Origin: Ifrita kowaldi | Lineage: Eukaryota; Chordata; Aves; Passeriformes; Cinclosomatidae | DNA length: 64,000 nucleotides | Reading direction: 5' to 3' | Assembly (NCBI GenBank): GCA_013398055.1 | Contig: VZRS01010803.1 | Span: 995,098-1,059,097, forward strand | In this document: one piece after another, positions 37,873 to 48,340 of the stretch | How positions within the stretch are numbered: the first letter of the stretch is position 1 | Layout: every line of letters starts with the position of its first letter | The notes under the pieces: model-generated | What the model was told of the DNA's origin: nothing | Database searches by the model: none | Seen by the model: the letters and a program-made list of their open reading frames with translations, nothing else | Position numbers and translations under genes: made by a program

Positions 37873-39678
37873 CTCTTGCAAGTATTTATGTTTTTTAAGG
37901 GAGGTAGGTGTTATTCCTTACAGGAGAAAAGGACTGAAGTTTCTTTCAATTTGGTTAAGTAAAAATAGGATATCAGTACATGTACAGGCTACTTTTGGGG
38001 CAGTCAGAATGGCACCCACTACATGGCCTTGATTACACTAAGAGAACAGAAGGACTCTGGTTTTTAATTTTCACAATTTAAGCACAGTAAAATGCTGTCA
38101 AATAAGGTCCATCAAGATCCTGTAAGTTTGATGAGGCCCTTTTCTTCCATTTTTTTTTCCTTGCTAAGCTGCTTGGTCTTCAGTGGCCTCCAAACTTTTG
38201 CATGCTGTGAAGTAACGAAGCAGAACATTAAATCTTTTAAATCCTAAGAGTGCCAGCAATCTACTGAGCATTTCACAGTGCTGTTGTCAGTGAAGAATGC
38301 TTGTGTGTATTCTCTACATTGTAATCCCCTGAGTGTGAAATTAGATCTGCTACCAGTTTATTTTTCTCTTCTTCAATTCTTTTTCATATCAAATATTACG
38401 TGTACTTAAATCACCCTATCTGCTTCAGGGTATATAAAGCAAAGGATTACCTTTCTGGTAAGTAGGTTTCCAACTTCTTTTTTAGTAGCACAGCTTAATA
38501 GTACAATTGAAATGGAATAAAGATCGTGTGAAAAATTATAGGCTTTTCCCTTCCCCTGTATTTTTACATGTAGACTCCTTCTGAATGTTTATTAATTTCA
38601 GTCCTATACATCTCTTTTTTATATTTTAAAAATCTGCTTTAGTAGCATATGGCCTTTTTGTGATCAAAGTTGAGTTTAATGAGTGCTGTCAAAACATTAC
38701 TTTGCTAAACATAATGGTAGTATTGTATTAACTTCAAGTTTCAGTAGTAAAGTACTAACAGTGTCTTAAATAGTTCTTATCCTTTACTGTGTTTCTGTTG
38801 ATCACAAGTGTTAACTCACAAGTCTTTTGTTTGTTCTTTTTTCTTTTTCCCCTCCATTTAATCAAGTCAGTACATTTTTATACATCTGTGTCTTCAGCTG
38901 TGAAATGAGACTAATGCTTACCTGGCACATCGTGGAGTAATGTGAAACTGGTTAGTGTCTGAGATTTAGAGAGTGGCCGGGGAGCAGGGAAAGTGTGTGA
39001 GTGACTGATATTTAGTAGCTGGCACGCATGTACAGTTATCTGCAAGGATGAAAATATGTAGATGACTGAAAAGACATGAATGAGATTGAATTGGATTAGT
39101 TTGAACAAAGAAATCCAGTGGTACAGATGGCTTAAGCAGCTGAAATTGCTCTGTGCTCTCCAGCATGATGAAATCCTTACTTATGGGTAATGATATGGGA
39201 AGCCCCTGTGTTGTGAAGAATGGAGACAGTTCAGGTTCCTTTATGGAAAATTGAGCTACTTAGGAGATGTTCCTCCAGAGGGACAACAGGTAATAGTTTT
39301 TTGTTAATGTGTTTTGAGTTTGCAAATCTCTTGTAAGTTAATCTGGAGAGAGAGTGGATGGTCAAAGGGAGTCAAGTAGGGCCGTTTCTGGATGCAAGCA
39401 CTAGTTGGTGAAATAAATAATTTTGTTTCTATGTAAAACAGATTTCTAGTCCCTCCGTATTGCAAGTAAATTTAAATAGGGGATTATGTTTTTGGCGTTT
39501 AGTTGACCAAAGAGAAAAAAGTACTTGCTTTTGTGCTTGTAAAAGAACAAGTTGTCCTTGCTGTTGAGAATACTGTTGCTCTTCCTCTGAAAATGAAGCT
39601 AGTTTAAAAAAAATTACCTAACCATATACAATGTACAAGGTCTGGTGCTGCACAGAAACATGTGTGTTCTTTGCTTTA
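37873..39678. other. Unassigned noncoding DNA
   Basis: AT-rich single-copy sequence in which I see no gene or repeat. Confidence 0.5.
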
Positions 39679-39698
39679 AGTGAATAAATTTATTCACT
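39679..39698. repeat. Perfect 20-bp palindrome
   Basis: AGTGAATAAA followed directly by TTTATTCACT, self-complementary over all 20 bases with no spacer. Confidence 0.98.
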
Positions 39699-39752
39699 GA
39701 TTTCTCTTCAGTAAGGAGTGCAATGTGGGGAAGTTGTGAGGGACGTCGTTGG

Positions 39753-39780
39753 AATGAATCCTGGAATGACAGGATTCATT
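39753..39780. repeat. Hairpin: 11-bp perfect stem, 6-base loop
   Basis: AATGAATCCTG, loop GAATGA, then CAGGATTCATT. Stem pairing is perfect and of mixed composition. It lies 54 bases after the 20-bp palindrome. Confidence 0.97.
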
Positions 39781-40228
39781 GCCCTACTTAAAACACTCAT
39801 GTAAGACTGTGGAAAACTTAAACTTCCTTATACTGATAAGCTCACAGGAGCTGCAGACTAAGACTGGCAAAGAACGATGATTCTTATTTCTTTAAAGCTG
39901 ATTTGCAAAAATATTTTCATGCCTTTTAAAATAATAAGTAAGAGCTTTGAGTATTCACAGATAACCTTGTTTAAGACCAATCTAAGCTGCTTTTGTGCTT
40001 GAAGTCTTCTGTAATTCTGTCCTATGATTGTGGGTAGGTCAGAAGCAGTGTTTGTTGAAGTTGCATACTTTGCCTTCCCGTGGCCTTACATGTTTTTAGT
40101 GAAAAGTATGAACACTTGAAATGTTGGAATTTCCTCTAAGCATCAGCACTCTGGGCTTACACTTCTATTCTCTTTAATCAGGGTGAGTATGTCTGAAAAA
40201 CTATGCTGACACAGCAGTTATTGTCCAC
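39781..40228. other. Unassigned noncoding DNA
   Basis: Nothing recognised between the hairpin and the zinc-finger relic. Confidence 0.5.
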
Positions 40229-40470
40229 ATGACAAATGTTTACACTGTGCTGCAAAATCAAGGAAAGCTCATGTAAAAATTTCATTGTTTGAGGTTTATT
40301 TGCCATACAGGTGTGTGTGGTTTCAGGATGCTGTCGCATCCCTTGTTTCCTGGAGAATCCTCTGATACAATAATCATGGCATTTTTCTCCTGTGTGAAAG
40401 TAGCTGCTGTTAGCTATGCTTTTCTGGCTTCTAGAGGTGCTTAATGAAGCCTTCTCTTTAAAATCCCGTG
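40229..40470 (-). pseudogene. Decayed C2H2 zinc-finger protein remnant
   Basis: On the minus strand an open frame carries HTGEK at 40396-40382, the signature linker between C2H2 fingers. Directly after it come CHDYC, IRGFSRKQGMRQ, H, PETT and H, which is C-x3-C-x12-H-x4-H. The conserved Phe (F at 40357-40355) and a hydrophobic residue six positions later are in the canonical places, and another THT follows. About 26 codons on, MKFLHELSLILQHSVNICH keeps the F-x5-L core and two histidines but has lost its cysteines. Upstream, DFKEKASLST keeps F-x5-L but lacks the histidine. C2H2 fingers bind DNA as zinc-coordinated arrays. Here missing ligands, a linker three residues short and flanking stops indicate a dead fragment. 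No KRAB, SCAN or BTB domain is visible. The alternative is chance similarity, which I think unlikely given the number of matched positions. Confidence 0.55.
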
Positions 40471-41365
40471 AGAGGTATAGCAAGATCAGAGTGGAGCAGA
40501 CCCTCCTGTTCATCGCTTTCCTTGCAGGGAGAGTCATTCAGCTGCCGTACTGAATCCTTCCCTGCTGCCTGGTGTGGCTCACAGCAGTTCATTTGCCCGT
40601 GACCTTTCCTGTGAGAGCTGTTGTACTCATGTTGGTCAGTGCAGTTCTTGCTCACACTCAGTAAAGGCAGGTCCTTTGATGCTGTTGGCACAATTCTGTA
40701 TGTGAAGGCCCTTGGCTGCAATGATTTGGTCATAGTTCAAGCATAATGAAGTCATGCATGTTGGCTCGTTTTCTGCCCAAAAGGCTTGGTGAGAACTTGT
40801 GTGTGCCTTTGTGTTAGGCATATCTCATACTCAGGATATAACTTTTGTTTCAAAATTGAGCAAGGAAGTGTGGTAGAACCCATCTTTCATGATCTTTAGG
40901 ATGTATTTTTTTCAGTGGGACACTGTCTATGTAGAGAAAAGTTCATTATTCAAAAAAACCCCAGGTCAGCCAGGTGCAAGAAACCCTGTATGTCTGCCAT
41001 GGCTTATAATCTAAACAATTTCATATTAAGACCTTGATCTAAAAGATTTTGAAAAGCTTTCCTTCCTCCATTTTGAAGTATTTAATGATTTTTTTTCAGT
41101 GAACACAGCAATAACCTTGTTGACTGGGTAAATCTTCCAAATCTCGTTACAATACTATTTTAATTGGAAAATGAAGGAAAAGCTGTTATAACCAGGGGCA
41201 AAAGAAGATATGAAAGAAGTGAGAATCCTCAGAGGGACTCCATCCCTTGCTGGAGTGGCCTTTGGTATGCGCTTTAGCAACACATTTAAATAATTCATAC
41301 AAAAAAATTCAATATAAGTAATAACCATTCAGTGTTTTTTCAGTAATGCTCTTCTGAAGAACAAG
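40471..41365. other. Unassigned DNA, possibly upstream part of the zinc-finger relic
   Basis: Minus-strand frames at 40458-40821 are rich in Cys and His (for example HRKGHG, NCCEPHQ, AFTECEQELH) but no finger has proper spacing. They may be frameshifted remains of the same array or chance. Confidence 0.35.
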
Positions 41366-41416
41366 AGCTCTTAAAAACCTGGTAGGTTTTGAGACCAGGT
41401 TTTGAAGCTCTTAAAA
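41366..41416. repeat. Hairpin nested between 11-bp direct repeats
   Basis: AGCTCTTAAAA at 41366-41376 recurs at 41406-41416. Overlapping the inner edge are perfect inverted arms AAAACCTGGT (41374-41383) and ACCAGGTTTT (41394-41403) around a 10-base loop. Confidence 0.95.
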
Positions 41417-43030
41417 GAAAAATTGCTCTTAGATAGATGTAGTCTCATAGCTAATAATACTGAGAACCAGTGATGCCTTCCAGTGATCACAACTGCTTTA
41501 TAAACACTTAGTCTAGTCTTGCTTCTGTTAAAAATAATGAGAGTTTTGCCACAGGCTTCAGTGGAAGCAGGCTATGTCTCTTTAATTATTTGAGCTTTGC
41601 TTCACTGAAGTTTGATAGTAATTGTGAAGTTAAAGCACAGGCACAGAGTCAGAGACTAGAGAAAAATCCTGGCCCGATGGAAATGTGCTGTCTTCCATTG
41701 TGGGTTTCCTCACAGAGTTTTTTAATAACCTGTTCATCTGAGATAACTGCTGTTGTGTAGCTGTCTCTGTTTGTAAAGTGGAGGAAATAATACCACAAAT
41801 CATAAGGTGGTCGTGGGGCTTCATGTATTAATAATCTCTGATGGAGTGTTGATTGTCTTGGTTGAAGCATGATGTGGGTGTGTAGATAGATTATTGAGTC
41901 TCTTGTAAATAATAAAGTTGTCTCCTCCCTACGTACTAATTCACTGGTGGAAACGCAGCAGAAAGAAATCTCATTTATTAAACAAAGGCATATTTATGCA
42001 GGTACCAATTAATTCTTTTAAGGTATCTGTAGCCGGATGGTGATTTCTGACAAGGGCGTCTCCTCCTTGATGATCCCAATGGTGTTTTTCTTTGTATTTT
42101 TTTCCACCTACTGCAGGAAATTAAAGAGTTGTGGCCCTGCCTTCATAGCATGTTCTCTCAGTAGTATATGCTGTGTTTCTTTGTGGAAAAATGCCACTCT
42201 GTCACACGCAAACGATGACAGGTGGTGCTGGCTGTGTTGCATCGGATCTCTCCTGTCGGAGAAGATCAACAGAGATGCCAAGGCATAGCAGTGGTTATCC
42301 CACCAGTGGTGCACTGCTTCAAAAGTGGCTGTATAACCTGCCCCTTGCTCAGTGCCCAGCCTGGGAGCTCCACTGAGCTTGAATGTCAGTCGTGGGAGTT
42401 TGAGTGAGCCTGTAAATGTTGGGCTTCAGTCAGGACTTCCCTCAACCTGTGGTGAGATGCCACTCCACCCCATGTCTCACCACAGCCTTTCTCTGTGGCT
42501 TTGAAGAGGGCAGTTTGGAGGAAGTCCTGACAGATTTTTGCTTTACAGAGCTGGGATTTAGTATGCAAGTTATGAGACCCATAGGAGTCATCAGCCAGCC
42601 CTTGCATCCCTTTGATGACTTGCTGTGGCAGCACTGTGGAGCAGTGCTGTGGTGAGACCTGTATATTCTACAGTCCTGAAAGACATGAGAAGTGTTTTCA
42701 ACATCTCTTTACTTTAATGTACGGCCTATGAGCAAAAAGGCAAAGTTAAATTAGAAGTATGGGTGATGCAAAGGTTTGTGGCAATGCTGAGTTATATCTA
42801 AAAGAAGACAGTAGGAATTGCAGCAAAATGATTTAATGTAGGCTGTAGGTCAGCAGCAGCCTAAGAAAACCTGTCTGTGAACTGAATGGTGTCTCCTCCG
42901 CTGCTGTGGTCCCACTCTCCATTCTTTGCTGAGCCATGTCAGTAAGACAGAAACAAAACCCATGGGATGACACAACAGGAAAAAAGTAGATTATTTTCTG
43001 TTGGGTAATGGGCTCAGGAGTGGAGGGCTA
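41417..43030. other. Unassigned noncoding DNA
   Basis: No gene or known repeat is recognised. Short frames around 42.0-42.65 kb occur on both strands without domains. Confidence 0.5.
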
Positions 43031-43640
43031 GGATGCCGGCAGACAGCAATTAGATCGGCTTAAGCTGCACGAAATTGGGGCCTCGGGGCTTCCTTCTGCT
43101 TCATCTCTTCGCTGTAACTAGCTGGTCTCTACTCCGACTGCAGCGAGGTTTGCGGCAGGAGCTGCCCGGGCTGGGGCTGGGGCTGGGGAGGGGGTCAGTG
43201 CCAGCGCAGCTCTCGGAGTGCTGCAGCTGGAGCTACATCTCTGCAGCTGGTCAGTCGAATTCTTCTCTTGATGGCCTTCATTGGGAAGTGAAGACAATTT
43301 GGGGGCTGTTTTGAGCAGACCCTTGGCCCTCAGTGCCTGTTGTTGTGCCCTCCTCGCGCTGGCGCAAGTGTGTTTGTGATCGCACGGGGACTCAGACGGC
43401 GGTGGAGAGGATGGAAACTTGCCCGCAGAAGGTTTGGTTTGATTTACTTGGCTTTGCGAGGTTATTTGTCAGCCGGCTCAGCTCCCGGGGCCGGGTGTGT
43501 GCGGGGGCAGCCGTGCCCTTTGCGCGGCGCAGGGAGAGGTGCGGGCAGGAGCGGCTGCGGGCGGGCGCTGCTGGGGCAGCGCTGCCGCCGGACGTCAAAC
43601 CACGGCTTCGGTGTGTCCTGAGCTGCTCTGATAGTCCCTA
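43031..43640. promoter_or_regulatory. CpG-rich segment, candidate promoter / CpG island
   Basis: This contrasts sharply with its AT-rich surroundings. By hand count there are about 40 CpG dinucleotides over about 600 bp, densest at 43340-43620 (roughly 25 in 280 bp), with GCGCGGCGC-type clusters, CCCGGGGCCGGG and GC-box-like GGGCGG/GCGGGCG words. Such unmethylated-looking islands in birds usually mark promoters. No TATA box or assured start codon is evident and direction is unknown. Arg/Gly/Ala-rich frames over it (up to 102 codons) reflect GC content, not a protein I recognise. It could serve an alternative first exon or a noncoding RNA. Confidence 0.55.
43167..43195 (+). repeat. G-quadruplex motif (GGGGCT)n
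   Basis: Five G runs (GGG CT GGGG CT GGGG CT GGGG A GGGGG) with two-base or one-base loops on the plus strand, inside the CpG-rich segment. This is a canonical short-loop quadruplex former. Confidence 0.93.
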
Positions 43641-45474
43641 GAGAAAGCCTTTTGTTATGGAAACTTAAATGTAATAACGTTGCTTGACTAATCCCTCCCT
43701 CATTAACCATGCGGTGTGCCACAGGGAGCTGTGTGATTCCATTTTCCCCTAAGAATGGCTGGATTTCAGTAACCTGCGAGGCTGTGCTAACGCTGTGTCT
43801 CTATTCTAGTAGCCTGGACTGAAGCATTTATTGAAGTTGTAAAGATATGTTAATTTCCAGTAAAATTTTCAGCTTTGCACTTTAATAAGAATATTTAAAT
43901 ATTTTAAGGTACTTTGAACAGATCTTGATGGAACACAGCTTTATTATTTTGTTAAAGCTTAGTGTCACTGTGTCTCATACAACGTAAATTGCTTTAGAAA
44001 AGTTAATATCTCCTGTTATTTTTACAGCAAATGTCTCTATTTAGTTGTGGATAAATGGTAGATTTATTATTTTTTAAAATAAATGTAGGAAGGAAAAAGG
44101 AGGGAAGAAATACATAAATATGTAGAGTTGCTCTGTAGCTGCTTACTACAAATGCATTTATGCCTTAGACGTCACTAAGTGAAATGCCCTCCTTTTACAA
44201 GTGTACTTGTTATTATCTCTCCATGTTGACACAGATGAGTCAAATTAGAGTTCAGTGGTAACTATATTCATTGGAAAAATTGAACAATATTAGTCTTAAT
44301 GTTTCCCCATATAATTACGGGAAATACATGATCTTATTTGTGGTACTGGTTGGCTACCCATACATCTAATAACTGAAATTGTTACATAGAAGTAAAACAG
44401 AAACAAGGGGTTTTTTTCTGATGCCACATAAATTTCTTTGGAGCTTGGTAATGATTGCAATGAACATGCATTTTTGAAGAAGATTAAGTAAACAAACAAC
44501 AAAATAAAAAGGTCAGTTGGCAGGCTGACAACTTGCTAGAGTTTCTGCTGACTCCTCTGAGTTTCCACTGTGATCGCCTTCCTTTGAAAACAGGACGAAC
44601 GGGTTCAAATTTATCTGGCTGTGCTGTCTAAATTGGCTGCTTTTCACTGTCACAGTAAATGAATTTTGATTAAAGAGATGCTTTGAGCAAAGGTGGTGAC
44701 AGATTTATGCTGTGCAAAGCTTTACCTGGTGACCTGAGTGTCTAGGCCTGGCATTATTCTATATTTAAAAGAGAACAATTGACTACAGCAGGAGCAACTG
44801 AAGGTTTTTATTAAAACTGTGCAGCATTTATAATTATGCAGCTGAAGGCCACATTTTGGTTTATGGATGAAAACTTTACAGTTTATTTTGGTGTGTATAA
44901 AAGGTCAGAGTCCAAGTGCACAGATTCTAACCTAAGTATTTGCCATTTTGAGTGCACAATACATTTTAAACCAAGCGTAAATAACAACAGACAATGCTGC
45001 TGAGCAAACTTAATTCACTGAACCGCTTTAACAAAGTAAATAATAAAGAAAAGGCAAAGACTCTCTACTCCTCTCTTTTTAAAGCAATACTGGTGAACTG
45101 AACCTTTACCTGGAAGACTTCAAAATTCAGGTTTACAGTACAATCAAATGAGTGTCAGTGTTCTCATACTGCTTCACTCCAGATGGAGGAGATTTATAAA
45201 TTGAAGTATAACTAAGAACATCTTTTAAAATGGGATTTAATATTTCACATGTTCCAGGAGCAGCATCTCTTTTTGGATCTCCTTTTTTGTTAGCTGCTTT
45301 GTATTTGGGACTTCAACTATTGGGTAGAGTTAAATAGTCTGCAATATCTAAAAGGAATGGAAAGTGTATCTATCTGTGTATGTGTATAAATAGATATAAG
45401 CAGATGTCTGATGGGAGTAATTTCCTACAGAGAGAAGATGCTGACTGAATGCACTCCATTCTTGCACCTGGATT
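43641..45474. other. Unassigned noncoding DNA with possible conserved blocks
   Basis: AT-rich and non-repetitive. The stretch 44510-45120 looks like candidate conserved noncoding sequence (see findings). A G4T7 motif is at 44407-44417. Confidence 0.45.
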
Positions 45475-45497
45475 TGTGTGTGTGTGTGTGTGTGTGT
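45475..45497. repeat. (TG)11 microsatellite
   Basis: Twenty-three bases of uninterrupted TG dinucleotide. Confidence 0.98.
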
Positions 45498-48223
45498 CCG
45501 TATGTGTTTTATAGAACATCAAAAGCCTTTAATGAAGTCATCTGGCTATTGATAGCTTTCATATATATTTAGAGTATTAAAGAACTTATCATCAATTACA
45601 GGAATGGTAAGGTGCCCATAGTATTTTCTTTCTCAGTTTAATTTATTATTAATAATTGTGTGCAATTTTAAGTTCCTTATCTGTTGCTAGTAACTGTTTT
45701 CACTTGATGTTTTTGTTTGGAGTAAACCTGAAATTTGGGGTTTACTTTAGGGTTTCAAAATGAAATACTTCTGTCAGTTCTCCAGCCAGGAGAATTTCAG
45801 GCACTAGACTGTGGATTTTAGCTGGCTTAGGTCACCTTATATGCAAAGACTATTTTAAAGCAGGAAATTGATACGTTTGGGAATTTTAAAAATTTGCGTT
45901 CCTTTCAGGACTAGTACAACACTCACGAAAGTTTGGATGAATGTGTGGGTTAACATGCTGCATGCATGGGTCAAGAGAATTGTTGTGCAGTTTGTCCAGG
46001 TACTGTATGCATTTGCTGCCTTGGTAACACTGATATCAGACCAGGTAAGGGCCAGAAGAGATGACAGGGATGGAAAGAAGGCAGTGTGCCTGCAGTGACT
46101 CTGGCTGGAGAAGCAGCCAAGCAGACCATCCCGTGGGGAGGCTGGCCTCCGCAGCCCTAGGAGAGGTACTTGCTTGCCATTCAGAGTCCACAAGCTGATC
46201 CTGTGTTTCTATTACAGTCTGTCCAGATTTAAAGTCCCTGGAGTTCCTCAAACCCATTATTTGGTAAGAGGACAGACTATTTTTACATGCAGTGTGTAAG
46301 GCCAATATTACACAGTCCAAGAGTATTACAAGAAAGTGTTGGTATGTGTGAAAAAAAAACCCCAAAACATATGATCGAGTTTATATTAATGCCTTTATGT
46401 GAAAAGTTGTTTTTGAAAAAGTGTTCATATTGCATCAAGTCCAGGTTTAAATAATGAAGTCCAAGATTCTCCAGTTACTGATGAGTTTTGTACATGGTGC
46501 TATTGTAATTTTTGGAAGAGAAGCAGGAGTGACTTCATTTGAATCAAGGGGAATGGCTTTTTTCCACCATCTCTTGGAACTGGTCTGAGAGAAACACATG
46601 TACTCTGTATCGTTCCACAAAACTACCAAGGGTCCACATTTACAAAGCCCTCATTAAAATGTGCTAGTCCTTCTCAAATAAGTAAAAACAAGACATGAAT
46701 TGCCAAGTTTATAAAACAATATGCTCTGCTCAACAACAGTCTTTCTCTTTAGCATGGTATATTTTAAAAAAATAGCCAGTCTGGTTGACAGTTTCTAGGA
46801 ATATTCCAGGCCCAGAATCTGCTCATTTTATTTACATTAACTTCCCCCAAAGGGGAAGAAACATGCAGCACAGTGCTGTGTTAGCCTAGGCATGTTTTCT
46901 AGTGCTTCTGCAGGTTGCAGCAGTAATTCTCCTGCTTATGGTCCCTGTAGAAAAAACGTGTTGATAACATGAGTGATCATCTTCAGGAGAAGCAAAGGGT
47001 GAGGGAGAACAGTGCTGGGAGAATGGAGGGAATGGCTGGTTTCAAGAAACAGCTGGCAGGTGGTAAAATGGACACTTGTTTGGGAGAATTTTTGAACCAG
47101 TGGTATGGAGGCTGGTGCAAATGAAGTTTCTGAGGGGGACAGGTTGAAGCACGACGGCTGATGGACAGAGTGGTTGGCTTGGAAAAGTGATGGTGTGTTT
47201 GGCCTCTGATATTTTCTCTTGCACATGTGGTTCCCTCCTTGCTGTGTCAAGTGGGCTCGAGACATGTCAGCCTTGGGGGCAGTAGATGTCTGAGAATTTC
47301 AGCTTTGGTTGCAGTGGCTCTCTGCTGGAAAGTGGATTTTATCTCCACAAGAAACTTGATTTTAGTGTTGTGTTTGTGTTCCTTTGCATGGACTTGAGCA
47401 CTTTTAGGGGAGGCCAGCTATGTTCAGGGAGCAGGCTGCTGGCTGCACTGGTGGCACGAGGGGCATGCTGACAAGATCTGTATCACTTCAGGTTCTTCTA
47501 TAGGCAAGGGCTTGTTGGCAGCTGTGGCAGGTGAATGAAACTGGGCAGCATCTTCCTTAGCTCATGACAGGGAGCCCTTGGACCATGGGACACTGCAAGT
47601 GTCCTTCCCTGTAAATGTGCCTCGAGTGCTGGCAAAGCAACATTGGGCTGTTTCTGAGAGGCAGAGGTAGGGCCATACTGCTGAGAATTTAGCAAATGGA
47701 ATATAATAAAAACCAGGCTGAAATGACATCATTCTTTTCTGTTTCATAAGCACGCGCTGCATGTGTGGACAGTGCACAGATGTTTTGCTTTGATAACTTG
47801 CTGTGTAGGTTTATGGCCTTGGAATGTCAATAATTAAAGAGGTTGGTTTTATTTTGAACAGTATTAAATTCTGTGGAACCATGTATCAAACTTTAAGTTA
47901 CATGCCTGCATTTTTTAGGATGTTTTAGTCTTAAAAACTGAATACTTTACTACTTAGTGTTTTAAGGGGTTTTTTTTTAATTTTTATTACTTTTCCTCTT
48001 CCATTTTTCAGTTCCTAATTGTTTCCAGACCTTTTTTCACTGTGATGAAGACCTCTGTTGATGTTTTCCTTTTATTAAATTTCTTTCTTTCTTTTTTCCT
48101 TTTTTTAAAGTGCAATGTGTAGGGAGGTGTTTTGATTTCATCCTCTTGCTAAAGAGTCAGAGCAGCAAACTTTGAACTCATGATGTTTCTTGCCATCAGG
48201 ATTTCCTGCCACTGGTATCTGGG
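45498..48223. other. Unassigned noncoding DNA
   Basis: A segment at 45910-46045 is framed by plausible splice signals (see findings). Otherwise no gene or repeat is recognised. G/T junction motifs occur at 46351-46363 (minus) and 47966-47978 (plus). Confidence 0.5.
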
Positions 48224-48242
48224 AAAAAAAAAAAAAAAAAAA
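48224..48242. repeat. Poly-A tract, 19 bases, beside an assembly gap
   Basis: A19 ends four bases before the N run. The homopolymer is a plausible cause of the sequencing gap. Confidence 0.97.
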
Positions 48243-48246
48243 GGAA

Positions 48247-48340
48247 NNNNNNNNNNNNNNNNNNNNNNNNNNNNNNNNNNNNNNNNNNNNNNNNNNNNNN
48301 NNNNNNNNNNNNNNNNNNNNNNNNNNNNNNNNNNNNNNNN
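48247..48340. other. Assembly gap (94 N)
   Basis: Unsequenced bases. Open frames apparently crossing it are meaningless. Confidence 0.99.

Noticed and set aside
37677..38032. Trp/Phe/Gly-rich plus-strand frames
   Set aside because: Translation of the G/T simple repeat.
43333..43641. Arg/Gly/Ala-rich frames in the CpG island
   Set aside because: GC-driven open frames in several phases, with no recognised protein.
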